Shown here piece by piece: positions 17,018 through 27,600 of a stretch of DNA of 64,000 bases. A program made the translations under genes and the position numbers. Position 1 is the first letter of the stretch. The number at the start of each line of letters is the position of its first letter. The notes beneath the pieces are model-generated. The model searched no databases. It was given only the letters and a program-made list of their open reading frames with translations, and was not told the origin of the DNA. The stretch comes from Nocardioides yefusunii (GTDB lineage: Bacteria; Actinomycetota; Actinomycetes; Propionibacteriales; Nocardioidaceae), in contig NZ_CP034929.1 of assembly GCF_004014875.1 (NCBI RefSeq), positions 1,860,001 through 1,924,000 on the forward strand, given 5' to 3'.

Positions 17018-18268
17018 TCAGGCCTCGGTCGCGGCAGCGGAGCCGGTGATGCGCGGGTGGTCCTCGGGGTAGAGAGCGGTCGGGAAGACCTCCAGGCCGA
17101 ACTCGGGACGCAGCAGCGAGTGGCACAGGGCGCCGGTGGAGGCAGGCCACGGGGCGGTGAGCAGACGCTCGCGCACCTCGGCGACGGCCTTGTAGTCACC
17201 CACGTAGGACTCGACGCAGTACTCGGTGGTCTCGAGCAGGTCGGCCGGGGTGAGGCCCTCGTGCTCGAGCAGGTGAACGATCGCGCCGTAGGTGACCTCG
17301 GCCTGCTTGCCCAGGTCGCCGTCGTGCAGCGCCTTCTGCGACTCCATGTCGAGGGAGGCGAAGCCGGACATGAACAGCATGCGACCGGCCTTGATGCCCG
17401 GGGCGTAGGTCAGGGTGTCGTAGCGGCTCCAGCCCGGGTTGACGACATCGAGCTCGTGACGCGAGGCGGTGACGTCCATCGCGACCATGACGCCGGGAGC
17501 GTGCAGCTCCGACATCAGGATGCCGCCGGCGCCGGGGAACACGCCGTTCTTGTTCTGGCCCAGCAGTTCCTTCCGCACCCAGTGGGTCTTGCGGTAGACG
17601 TCGCGGGTCTCGGGGGTGGAGTAGTCGAAGGTGGTGACGGCGTGGCCCAGGGTCAGGCCGACCGACTCCAGCATCTCGCCGGCCTTCTCCAGGATGTAGC
17701 GGTACTGCGCCACGAAGTCACCGGGGAAGACGACCTCACCGTTCTCGTCGATCGGGACGACGGTGGGCAGGTAGACGACGCCGTGCGCACCCTCAGTGAT
17801 CGCGGAGGGGCGGAAGGTGCCGGCCTGCGGCTCGGTGGAGGTGGCGACCAGGGTCTCGCCGCCGCCCTTGGTGGCGTGCAGCTCGACCTCGAGCCAGGCG
17901 TTGCGACGCACGAGACGCTCGACGGCGACGGTGCGCACGGTCGGACGGTCGCCGTAGATGCGACGACGCACGGCAGCCTGGTCCTCGTAGGCGTGCATGC
18001 CGGCCTTGGTGACGTTCTCAGTGATGCGGGTGACGTCGTCGGCGGTGAAGCCGGCGGCCTCCAGGATCGCGAGGGTCTTCTGGTACGCGATCTCGGCCTG
18101 CTCGGTCATGGTGCCGTTGACGGTCATCTTGCCGAGGGCTGCGTCCTGACGGGCCGAGGTGTGGCCCGAGGTCCAGGCGTCGTCGCCCTCGGTGAGGCCG
18201 AGGCAGAAGGTGAAGCCCTCGTAGGGGAACCACGGGAACTCGGCGGGCTTGATGGCGTTCAGGGTCAT
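17018..18268 (-). CDS. Triple Rid-domain (RidA/YjgF) fusion protein
   Basis: These 416 residues appear to be three Rid-type chorismate-mutase-like domains in one chain, at about 17-133, 155-275 and 285-400. Only the first keeps an arginine at the position that contacts the substrate carboxylate in RidA (VRTVAV before LEVEL). The other two have Gly/Thr there. Rid proteins hydrolyse imine/enamine intermediates and act as trimers, so a single chain could form a pseudo-trimer with one active site. It sits 3 bases after the MmgE/PrpD gene. The role in the operon is unknown. Confidence 0.75.
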   Translation of the reverse strand: MTLNAIKPAEFPWFPYEGFTFCLGLTEGDDAWTSGHTSARQDAALGKMTVNGTMTEQAEIAYQKTLAILEAAGFTADDVTRITENVTKAGMHAYEDQAAVRRRIYGDRPTVRTVAVERLVRRNAWLEVELHATKGGGETLVATSTEPQAGTFRPSAITEGAHGVVYLPTVVPIDENGEVVFPGDFVAQYRYILEKAGEMLESVGLTLGHAVTTFDYSTPETRDVYRKTHWVRKELLGQNKNGVFPGAGGILMSELHAPGVMVAMDVTASRHELDVVNPGWSRYDTLTYAPGIKAGRMLFMSGFASLDMESQKALHDGDLGKQAEVTYGAIVHLLEHEGLTPADLLETTEYCVESYVGDYKAVAEVRERLLTAPWPASTGALCHSLLRPEFGLEVFPTALYPEDHPRITGSAAATEA

Positions 18269-18271
18269 GGC

Positions 18272-19684
18272 TCAGGCCTCCTGGGCAGGAACGGGGCTGG
18301 CGGCCTGGGCCGCGAGCGTCAGGACGAGAGTGAGGTCCGCGGCCTCGGGGAGGGCGCGGAGCGCTGCGGCGAGGTCCTCGGCCAAGCTCGGTTCGTTCGG
18401 GGCGACGTTGCCGGCGAACTTCGCGAAGAGGCCCTCGTCGGAGAGCGGGTTGGAGCCGCCGCCGGGGCTGCGGTCCAGGTGACCGGCGACGGTGCGGCCG
18501 TCGGTCAGGGTGAGGACGACGTCACCGGCGGCGTCGGCGGCGACCACACCGGGGTCGACGACGTCGAAGGTGACGCGCGCGGCGAGGTCGGAGATCTCGG
18601 CACGCTTGAGGTTGGCCTCGGTGTAGGTCTCCACGCCGACGTGACCGTCGACGAGGATCGCGGCGACACTCCACGGGAGCGAGAACTTGGCCGCGTAGCC
18701 CGAGGCCGGACGGGCCAGGTCTCGGTCGGTGGCGCAGACGACGGCGGCAGAGTCGGGGTGGACCTGCGCGTGCACGCCGGCCACCTCGGCCGCGGTGACA
18801 CCGGCGGTGGCCAATGCCTCCTGGGCAGCGGCCATGGTGACGTGGGCCAGCTGGCAGGTGGGCCAGGGCTTGATGCCGATCCGGGTGGTCTCCCAGTCGG
18901 CGGCGTCGGGGCTGCCCAGTCCGCGGGTGAGGACGGAGCGGTCGACGATGCCCTTGGCCAGGGCGGCCGGGGCGAGTGCCTCGTAGACGCCGTGAGGGCC
19001 GTCGAAGACGGTGTCGGGTCCGGTCGCGCCAGCCGCGGCCAGGCGTGCCGCTTGGATGCCGGCCTGCGAGGCGAACCCGGGGTGGAGCTGCTTGGTGCTG
19101 GCTCCGGTGGCGAGGAAGGCCAGGAGGCCGCCCGCCTGCGAACCCGCCAACCCGAGGGCGTTCACGGTCGTCTCGACGTCGAGCTTCATCAACCGCGCAG
19201 CGATCGCGGCGGAGGAGAAGACACCGGCCACCATCGTCGCGTGCAACCCGCCGGAGTGGAATCCGTTGGGGGCTGCGGCGGCGACACGGCAGGCGACCTC
19301 GTAGCCGACGACGGCGGCGTCGAGGATCTCTCGACCCGTGGCGCCGACCTGCTCACCCACCGCGAAGGCGGCGGGCAGCACGACGGAGGTGGAGTGCACC
19401 AGTCCCCCGGCGTGGGTGTCGTCGAAGTCGAGGGCGTGGACGAGGGTGCCGTTGGCCAGTCCGGCGGCCACCGCGGAGATCTTCTCCGTGGTGCCCAGGA
19501 CGGTGGCCTCGGCCGGGCCACCGAGCCCGAGGGCGACGGTGACGGCCGGTGCGGCGGCACCCGCCCGGGCGCCGGCCACGGCGTTGCCCAGGCCGTCGAG
19601 CAGGTGCCGCAGGGCGGCGTGCTCGACAGCGGCGGGAACGGTGACCGGGCCGACGACCCAGGCGGCGAGTTCGCGGGCGATCAT
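18272..19684 (-). CDS. MmgE/PrpD family protein
   Basis: This 470-residue member of the family includes 2-methylcitrate dehydratase and cis-aconitate decarboxylase relatives. Conserved features include LVHALDFDDTHAGGLVHSTSVV near residue 90 and FHSGGLHATMVAG. It would dehydrate, hydrate or decarboxylate a polycarboxylic acid. The ATG at 19684 shares a base with the CoA-transferase stop; a longer frame reads back through that gene. Next to a CoA transferase, a MaoC hydratase and a CitE-like lyase, a C5/C6 dicarboxylate intermediate is plausible but unproven. Confidence 0.87.
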   Translation of the reverse strand: MIARELAAWVVGPVTVPAAVEHAALRHLLDGLGNAVAGARAGAAAPAVTVALGLGGPAEATVLGTTEKISAVAAGLANGTLVHALDFDDTHAGGLVHSTSVVLPAAFAVGEQVGATGREILDAAVVGYEVACRVAAAAPNGFHSGGLHATMVAGVFSSAAIAARLMKLDVETTVNALGLAGSQAGGLLAFLATGASTKQLHPGFASQAGIQAARLAAAGATGPDTVFDGPHGVYEALAPAALAKGIVDRSVLTRGLGSPDAADWETTRIGIKPWPTCQLAHVTMAAAQEALATAGVTAAEVAGVHAQVHPDSAAVVCATDRDLARPASGYAAKFSLPWSVAAILVDGHVGVETYTEANLKRAEISDLAARVTFDVVDPGVVAADAAGDVVLTLTDGRTVAGHLDRSPGGGSNPLSDEGLFAKFAGNVAPNEPSLAEDLAAALRALPEAADLTLVLTLAAQAASPVPAQEA

Positions 19685-20910
19685 CAGTTCTTCACGGCTC
19701 CGAACGCTCCGGCGGCGGTGAGCTCGGCGATCTTCGCCGCGTCGTAGCCGGCGACCTGCGTGAGGATCTCCTCGGCGTGCTCGTTGCGCTGCGGGGCGCG
19801 ACGGTACTCGGGGATCTCGGCGCCGACGCGGACCGGCGAGGCGAGCTGCTTGACCGTGCCGTAGCGCGGGTGCTCGGTCTCGACCAGCATGTTGCGGGCA
19901 GCGAGGTGCTCGTCCTTGAGGGCCTGCTCGACGTCGTTGATCGGGCCGCACGGGATCGAGGCCGGGTAGCACAGCGAGAGCCAGTGGTCGACGGTGTTGG
20001 TCGCGAAGATCGCGTCCAGCTCGGCGATCAGCTCGGCACGACGCTCGTTGCGGTCGGAGAAGGTCGCGTACGGCGAGTCCTCCAGGGCCCACTCGGGGCG
20101 TCCGATGACGACGGCGAGGCGCTGCCAGAACTTCTCCTTGGCGCAGCCCACGACGAGCCAGCCGTCGGAGGCCTGGAAGGCCTGGAACGGAACCAGCGAC
20201 GGGTGCGCGGAGTGGCTGATGCGCGACGGCTGGTAGCCGGCGTTCAGGTGCCAGGTCGCGGGGTAGGTCAGCATCGCCATCGCGGTGTCGTACAGCGAGA
20301 CGTCGCAGTCCATGCCGACGCCGTCGCGGGCCGCGGCGTGCAGGCCCGACATCAGCGACAGGGCGGCGACGTAGCCACCGGAGAAGTCGACCAGGGAGAG
20401 GCCGGACTTGGTGGGCGGGCCGTCGGGCTCACCGGTGAGCTCCATCCAGCCGGCGAGGCCCTGGAGCACGTAGTCGTAGCCGGGCTCCTTCATGCGGGGG
20501 CCGGTCATGCCGAAGCCGGTCAGCGAGCAGCACACGATCTTGGGGTTGATGTGCTTGAGCTGCTCGTAGGTGATGCCGATCTTCTCCGGCACGTCGCCGC
20601 GCAGGTTGGAGTAGACGGCGTCGGCGTTGCGGACGAGGTCCTCGAAGACCGCACGACCCTCGGGGGTCTTGATGTCGATCGAGATCGACTTCTTGTTGCG
20701 GTTGAAGGTCTCGAAGAAGAGGGAGTCCTCCTCCTCGAAGTACGGGGGCACGTAGCGGCCGACGTCGCCGCCGACGCTCGGGTCCTCGATCTTGATGATC
20801 TCGGCACCGAGGTCAGCCAGGTGCACGGACCCGAAGGGGCCGGCGCCGTACTGTTCGAGCGAGATGATGCGGATGTCCTCGAGCGGCTTGCGGGGTGCTG
20901 CAGTGCTCAC
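19684..20910 (-). CDS. CaiB/BaiF-type (class III) CoA transferase
   Basis: These 408 residues form the interlocked-ring CoA transferase fold. The catalytic aspartate is D175 in SLVDFSGGY, and SLEQYGAGPFGSVHLADLGAE at the N terminus is typical. It moves CoA from a donor thioester to a carboxylic acid, probably activating the operon's substrate. The GTG start overlaps the LLM oxidoreductase stop (GTGA), and its stop overlaps the MmgE/PrpD start. Confidence 0.92.
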   Translation of the reverse strand: MSTAAPRKPLEDIRIISLEQYGAGPFGSVHLADLGAEIIKIEDPSVGGDVGRYVPPYFEEEDSLFFETFNRNKKSISIDIKTPEGRAVFEDLVRNADAVYSNLRGDVPEKIGITYEQLKHINPKIVCCSLTGFGMTGPRMKEPGYDYVLQGLAGWMELTGEPDGPPTKSGLSLVDFSGGYVAALSLMSGLHAAARDGVGMDCDVSLYDTAMAMLTYPATWHLNAGYQPSRISHSAHPSLVPFQAFQASDGWLVVGCAKEKFWQRLAVVIGRPEWALEDSPYATFSDRNERRAELIAELDAIFATNTVDHWLSLCYPASIPCGPINDVEQALKDEHLAARNMLVETEHPRYGTVKQLASPVRVGAEIPEYRRAPQRNEHAEEILTQVAGYDAAKIAELTAAGAFGAVKN

Positions 20911-21938
20911 TGGGTGCCTCCCTTGATGGCTGCGATGAGGCCGATGACCTCGTCCTGACCCTTGCGGATCTCGGCGGCGCTGAGGCCGTGGGTGGGTGCG
21001 GAGAGCTTGACGGCGTCGGCGATCCCCTCGTAGGCGCTGATCTGCTCGATCACGCGCTCACGGTTGCCGTTGAGGGTGATCGCGTCGGTCATCTCCTGGG
21101 TGACGACGTCGCCGAGGTAGTCGGCGCCCTTGCCGGCACGGAAGGCCTCGATGACGGCCTGCTGGGCCTCGCCCAGGCCGTGGAACTCGAAGAAGTCGGC
21201 GTAGGTGCGGACCGAGGCGTAGAACCCGACGTGCGCCTTGACGCGGTCGAAGGCCGCCTGCGGGTCCTCGTCGACGGAGCAGCACGCGGAGACGACGAGG
21301 TCGATCTCGGAGCGCTCGCGACCGGCCTTCTCCAGACCGGCGTTGATCTCGGGGAGGATCCGCTCGGCCAGGTAGGACGGGGAGCAGAGCTCGTGGGAGA
21401 TCCAGCCGTCACCGATGCGACCGGCCAGGCGGGTCATCGCCGGGCCCATGGCAGCCAGGTAGATCGGGATCTCGGTGCGGGTGGGAGCGTGGGGACGCTC
21501 GTAGCCGCGGATGTTCATCGGCTCGAACTCGCCCTCGAGGGCGATCTCGTCACCGGTGTGAGCGTTCGCCACGAAGTGACGGACGTTGCGGACCACCTCG
21601 CGCATGTGACCGACCGGCTTGCCCCAGCGTGCGTTGTGCCAGGACTCGTTGAGTCGCTGGACGCCGGTGCCGAGACCGAGGATGAAGCGACCCTCGGCGA
21701 GCTCGTCGATGTCGAGCGCCTCGAGAGCGGTGATCATCGGGCTGCGGGTGAACGCGAGCTGGATGGCCGTGCCGACCTTGGCGGTCGTGGTGGCCTGGGC
21801 CAGCGCCGCGGCAGCGACGGCGGCGGAGCGGTGCAGCTCGGGGACCCAGACGATCTCGGCGCCGGCCTCTTCCGCACGGCGTGCGGCGTCGGCGAGCTCC
21901 GCGAGCGTCTCTCCCCAGGGGGCGAAGGTGATCCGCAT
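20907..21938 (-). CDS. LLM-class (luciferase-like, probably F420-dependent) oxidoreductase
   Basis: This 343-residue bacterial-luciferase-like TIM barrel has FAEGRF-type sequence (DELAEGRFILGLGTG) and QRLNESWHNARWGKP, typical of the actinobacterial F420-dependent LLM group. It could reduce or oxidise a CoA ester or an alcohol using F420. It starts 11 bases after the first MaoC gene and overlaps the CoA transferase gene. Cofactor choice (F420 versus FMN) is inferred from family resemblance. Confidence 0.87.
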   Translation of the reverse strand: MRITFAPWGETLAELADAARRAEEAGAEIVWVPELHRSAAVAAAALAQATTTAKVGTAIQLAFTRSPMITALEALDIDELAEGRFILGLGTGVQRLNESWHNARWGKPVGHMREVVRNVRHFVANAHTGDEIALEGEFEPMNIRGYERPHAPTRTEIPIYLAAMGPAMTRLAGRIGDGWISHELCSPSYLAERILPEINAGLEKAGRERSEIDLVVSACCSVDEDPQAAFDRVKAHVGFYASVRTYADFFEFHGLGEAQQAVIEAFRAGKGADYLGDVVTQEMTDAITLNGNRERVIEQISAYEGIADAVKLSAPTHGLSAAEIRKGQDEVIGLIAAIKGGTQ

Positions 21939-21949
21939 CGTCGTCTACC

Positions 21950-22486
21950 TCAGCCCTCAGCCAGGAAGGTGCCGTTGAGGATGGAGCGCTTGCCCTCGGG
22001 GAAGATGCCCTCGAGCTGCTCGGCGCCCGCCTTGTAGACGTAGAACATGCGCTTGAACGAGCAGACCTCGTCGCCGTTCTGGTTCAGGGTGCGGGTCTTG
22101 ACGGTCACGATGCCAGCGTGCGGGCGCGAGGCGGACTCACGCTTCTCGAGCACGACGGACTCCGACCAGAGGGTGTCACCGGCGAAGACGGGGTGCGTCA
22201 TCTTGATGTCGTCCCAGCCGAGGTTCGCGAACGCGTTCTGGGTGAGGTCGGTGACCGACTGACCCACGGCGATGGCGACCGTCAGGGTGGAGACGACGAG
22301 CGGCTTCCCGAACTCCGACTTCTTGGAGTACTCGGTGTTGAAGTGGCTCTGGTTGGTGTTCATCGTCAGCAGCGTGAACTGGATGTTGTCGTACTCCGTC
22401 ACGGTGCGACCCAGCGGGTGCTGGTAGATGTCACCGACCTCGAAGTCCTCGAAGTAACGTCCCTGCCAACCGGGCTTCACGCTCAC
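21950..22486 (-). CDS. MaoC-type acyl-CoA hydratase (mesaconyl/itaconyl-CoA hydratase-like)
   Basis: First gene of the catabolic operon, 178 residues. The hot-dog domain has YFEDFEVGDIYQHPLGRTVTE at the N terminus and NQSHFNTEY at the active-site helix, a pattern shared with mesaconyl-C1-CoA and itaconyl-CoA hydratases. The GTG start follows AAGGAG at a good distance. A 7-1-7 palindrome lies 41-55 bases upstream. Together with the CitE-like lyase that ends the operon, it suggests hydration followed by aldol-type cleavage. Confidence 0.85.
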   Translation of the reverse strand: MSVKPGWQGRYFEDFEVGDIYQHPLGRTVTEYDNIQFTLLTMNTNQSHFNTEYSKKSEFGKPLVVSTLTVAIAVGQSVTDLTQNAFANLGWDDIKMTHPVFAGDTLWSESVVLEKRESASRPHAGIVTVKTRTLNQNGDEVCSFKRMFYVYKAGAEQLEGIFPEGKRSILNGTFLAEG

Positions 22487-22526
22487 GGTGCACTCCTTGT
22501 GTAGTCGTCAACTGCACGACGATCGT

Positions 22527-22541
22527 AAATGTCTGACATTT
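22527..22541 (-). promoter_or_regulatory. Palindromic operator of the catabolic operon
   Basis: AAATGTCTGACATTT is a perfect inverted repeat with one central base, 41 bases before the first gene. The TGTC-N-GACA core is of the type bound by GntR/FadR-subfamily regulators. No GntR gene occurs in the window, so the regulator would be encoded elsewhere. Confidence 0.65.
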
Positions 22542-22688
22542 GACCGTCAAGGGCTTGCGCCGATTTGACGAGACAATCCGTACATGAAACATATCGGTTT
22601 CTCGGCTGGTATGGACCACTTCCGTGAAACTGCTCACGTGCACCACCAGCCCCACACGCCCCAACGGTCGCCGCGCCCGGACATGCAG

Positions 22689-22728
22689 CAGGGCCCGGCC
22701 GCCTCCCGAAGGAGGCGACCGGGCCCTG
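22689..22728 (-). terminator. Terminator after katG
   Basis: An 18-base stem with one mismatch (22689-22706 against 22711-22728) and loop CGAA, 56 bases past the katG stop. Confidence 0.85.
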
Positions 22729-22783
22729 AGCAGTGCTACCGCTCCTCCGCCCTCACGGACAGGGGAACAACGCGATCAGTCGA

Positions 22784-24997
<2,214 letters not shown>

Positions 24998-25034
24998 TCA
25001 TGCAGTGGTGAAAAGAGTTGAAAAAGGGTGTGGG

Positions 25035-25454
25035 TCAGCTGGACGAGCACGCCGGGCAGGTGCCCCAGTAGACGACCTCGGCCTCGTCGATGGTGAAGCC
25101 CCGATCGTCCGACGCGGTCAGGCACGGGGTGTGGCCCACCGCGCAGTCGACGTCACCGATCGCGCCGCAGGTACGACACACCACGTGGTGGTGGTTGTCG
25201 CCCACCCGCGTCTCGAACCGGGCAGGAGAACCCTGCGGTTCGATGCGGCGCACGATGCCGGCCTCGGTGAGCGCTCCGAGGACGTCGTAGACGGCCTGGG
25301 TGGAGACCGATCCGATGTCCGCGCGCACCATCTTCAGGACAGTGTCGGCATCGGCGTGCGGCGCAGCGGCGAGAGCACGCAGGACCGCGAGGCGGGGTCG
25401 CGTCACCCGCAGGGACGCTCCGCGCAGCAGTTCTTCAGGCTCTCTCGTCAGCAC
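25035..25454 (-). CDS. furA: Fur-family repressor FurA (peroxide/iron-sensing)
   Basis: This 139-residue winged-helix metalloregulator is linked to katG. The recognition helix is STQAVYDVLGALTEAG. Metal ligands include H88-H90 and the C93xxC96 ... C133xxC136 structural zinc site. The start is taken as GTG 25454, because homologues begin here and a -10-like TACAGT lies 7 bases upstream, implying a leaderless transcript as in mycobacteria; an in-frame ATG at 25484 would lie inside the promoter. It probably represses furA-katG until oxidised by peroxide. Confidence 0.92.
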   Translation of the reverse strand: MLTREPEELLRGASLRVTRPRLAVLRALAAAPHADADTVLKMVRADIGSVSTQAVYDVLGALTEAGIVRRIEPQGSPARFETRVGDNHHHVVCRTCGAIGDVDCAVGHTPCLTASDDRGFTIDEAEVVYWGTCPACSSS

Positions 25455-25467
25455 GGGGCCAACTGTA

Positions 25468-25489
25468 GCCCTTACTGGAATCATTCAAG
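25468..25489 (-). promoter_or_regulatory. furA promoter/FurA operator
   Basis: On the minus strand this reads CTTGAATGATTCCAG followed by TAAGGGC. It closely resembles, from memory, the protected furA operator of Mycobacterium tuberculosis (CTTGACTGATTCCAG...). TTGAAT can serve as the -35 and TACAGT (25462-25467) as the -10 element. Confidence 0.65.
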
Positions 25490-25516
25490 TTAAAGGGCTG
25501 ATTTTGGTGCCGCAGA

Positions 25517-26755
25517 TCACGCCGTGCTCCGCACGTCCTCCTGCCACAGCAGCGCCTCGACGACCGCGTGTCGCCACCAGGCGTAGTCGTGCCCGCCCTG
25601 GTGGACGGACGTCTCGACCAGCACGTCGGCCGCGCGCAGGCGCGGCACCAGATCGGCATGGCCCGGCGCGAGCACCCACTCCTGGGCGCCGTGTGCCAGG
25701 TGCACTCCCCCGGCGACGCGCCCCTGCGGCGCCACGTCGGCGACACCGGGCAACCACGTCGATGCGGACTGGCTCAACGCCCACCCGAAGACGTCGCCCC
25801 GTTCCAGGACACCCCGTAGAGCCGTCACGCCACCGAGGCTCTGGCCCAGCAGCGTGACCCCTGCGGGACCGAGCAGTCCGGGCACCTCCGGCGCCACCTC
25901 GGCGACCACGTCGGCGAGCCACGCCAGATGGGCCTGTGGGTCACCGGCCAGCGAACTCCACCGTTCCACACGTCCCCCCGAGGGAACCAGCACGATTCGC
26001 TGCGCGCACACCCGTCCACGCCCGACGAAATCAGCCACGACGGCAGGCAGGTGGTGCAACTGGTCCCAGACCTCACCGTCGAGCACCACCAGGACGGGCG
26101 TCGCCGGAAGCGCGTCGACGGGTTCGACCACCGCGACGCCCCGGCCCGCCACGCTCACGCTGCGTCGTCGCCAACCGGGTGGCGTCTGCTCACCGGACAC
26201 GTCGGGCCACAACCGTGGCGCTTCCGGTCCCTCGACGACGGACTGCAGCACACCGGCGCGGTTGCGGCAGGTGGTCGGATTGCGCAGGTCGCGAGCACCA
26301 CGGTCCAGGGCTGCGCGCAACTGCACCTGATCCCCCGTCCCGAGCCACGGCGCAGTTTCACCGCCGGCGCGGGGCAGGAAGCAGTAGGAGGCACGCCAGT
26401 CAGTCGGCATCACGAAGGCCGCCGCCCACAGCCCGGTCCCGGGCACCCGATCCATCAGGGTGGTCGACAGGTCCGTCTCGTCAGAGAGCCGGTTGGCCCA
26501 CAGCAGGACCTGCTCCGCACCGGGCGACTCCACCACGAAGGTGCAGCGCATCCGACTCTCCGTCGACGCCACCGGTGCACCCGGAGCCAGATCAGCCTCA
26601 CTCGCGGACCAGTGATCGATCCACGGCGTGACCTCGGCCGACGCCCAGCGAGCCACCACCTCGGCCGACGTCGGGCCGGGCACGCGCGGCACCGGCCACG
26701 GGCGTGGGGTCTTGGGCGGGCGGGACGTCGCACCGAACGTGGACGCAGTACTCAT
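25517..26755 (-). CDS. Fes-like ferric siderophore esterase
   Basis: This 412-residue protein has the enterochelin esterase layout: an N-terminal Ig-like carbohydrate-binding-module-type domain (about 60-180, with WANRLSDETDL and TGLWAAAFVMP) followed by an alpha/beta hydrolase. The nucleophile is S306 in GQSLGG and the probable catalytic His is H389 in HQGGHDYAWWR. It would cleave an imported tri-ester ferric siderophore in the cytoplasm to release iron; no signal peptide is seen. The ATG at 26755 overlaps the ATPase stop by ATGA. It is the last gene of the iron operon. Confidence 0.88.
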   Translation of the reverse strand: MSTASTFGATSRPPKTPRPWPVPRVPGPTSAEVVARWASAEVTPWIDHWSASEADLAPGAPVASTESRMRCTFVVESPGAEQVLLWANRLSDETDLSTTLMDRVPGTGLWAAAFVMPTDWRASYCFLPRAGGETAPWLGTGDQVQLRAALDRGARDLRNPTTCRNRAGVLQSVVEGPEAPRLWPDVSGEQTPPGWRRRSVSVAGRGVAVVEPVDALPATPVLVVLDGEVWDQLHHLPAVVADFVGRGRVCAQRIVLVPSGGRVERWSSLAGDPQAHLAWLADVVAEVAPEVPGLLGPAGVTLLGQSLGGVTALRGVLERGDVFGWALSQSASTWLPGVADVAPQGRVAGGVHLAHGAQEWVLAPGHADLVPRLRAADVLVETSVHQGGHDYAWWRHAVVEALLWQEDVRSTA

Positions 26756-27600
26756 GGCGCTGCCCCCACCTGCTGGCTGGTGCCCACCAACGGCACCACG
26801 ATCGGGGTCCTGCTCAGCGGGTCGACCAGGATCCGGCACGGAACGTCGTAGACCTCCTCGACCAGCTCGGCGTCGACGATCTCGCGCGGGTCACCCTGCG
26901 CCACGATCCGGCCGTCCTTCATCACCACCAGATGGTCGGCGTAGCGGAAGGCGAGGTGCAGTTCGTGCAGGACGACGACAACTGTCCGCCCCGCCCGCGC
27001 CAGGCGTCGGGAGAGTTCGAGAACCTCGAGCTGGTGCGCGATGTCGAGGTACGTGGTGGGTTCGTCGAGCAGCAGCAACGGCGTCTCCTGCGCCAGTGCC
27101 ATCGCCAGCCACGCACGTTGTCGCTGGCCGCCAGAGAGTTCTTCGACCCGACGCTCGGCCAGTTCCTCCACCCCGGCGGCACGCATCGCTTCGTCCACGG
27201 CCCGGGCGTCTGCCGGCGACCACTGACGCAGCAAGCCCTGCCACGGGAACCTCCCGCGGGCGACGAGGTCGGCGACCGACATCCCGTCGGGTGCGGTGGC
27301 ACTCTGGGGCAGCATGCCCAGGACCCGCGCCAACTCCTTGGCGCCGAACTCGGTGTGGGGGCGACCGTCGACGAGGACCTGCCCGGCGCTCGCCGGAACC
27401 ATCCGCGCCAGCGCCTTCAACAGCGTCGACTTGCCGCAGGCGTTGGGGCCGACCACCACCGTCATCGCACCGGTCGGGACGTCGAGGCCGAGACCGTCGA
27501 CGACCGCGCGGTCGCGGTACCCCACGCTGAGGCCCCGCGCCACGAGCCGCCCGGGCTCTGCCGTGGGAGCCGTCGTCGGCATTTCAGGGCAGTTCGTCAT
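26752..27600 (-). CDS. Iron-siderophore ABC transporter ATP-binding protein (FepC/FecE type)
   Basis: This 282-residue ABC ATPase has Walker A GPNACGKST, signature ELSGGQRQRAWLA, Walker B LLLLDEPT and the H-loop histidine in VLHELH. The sequence is of the FepC/FhuC class that drives FecCD permeases. It overlaps the permease gene upstream and the esterase gene downstream by four bases each, so its expression follows the iron box at 33591. Confidence 0.95.
   Translation of the reverse strand: MTNCPEMPTTAPTAEPGRLVARGLSVGYRDRAVVDGLGLDVPTGAMTVVVGPNACGKSTLLKALARMVPASAGQVLVDGRPHTEFGAKELARVLGMLPQSATAPDGMSVADLVARGRFPWQGLLRQWSPADARAVDEAMRAAGVEELAERRVEELSGGQRQRAWLAMALAQETPLLLLDEPTTYLDIAHQLEVLELSRRLARAGRTVVVVLHELHLAFRYADHLVVMKDGRIVAQGDPREIVDAELVEEVYDVPCRILVDPLSRTPIVVPLVGTSQQVGAAP

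Noticed and set aside
16697..19747. Very long plus-strand open frame (over 1000 codons) antisense to the catabolic operon
   Set aside because: It is the frame opposite recognisable, overlapping enzyme genes; its translation is Gly/Val/Asp/Leu-rich without family similarity, as expected from high-GC codon bias.
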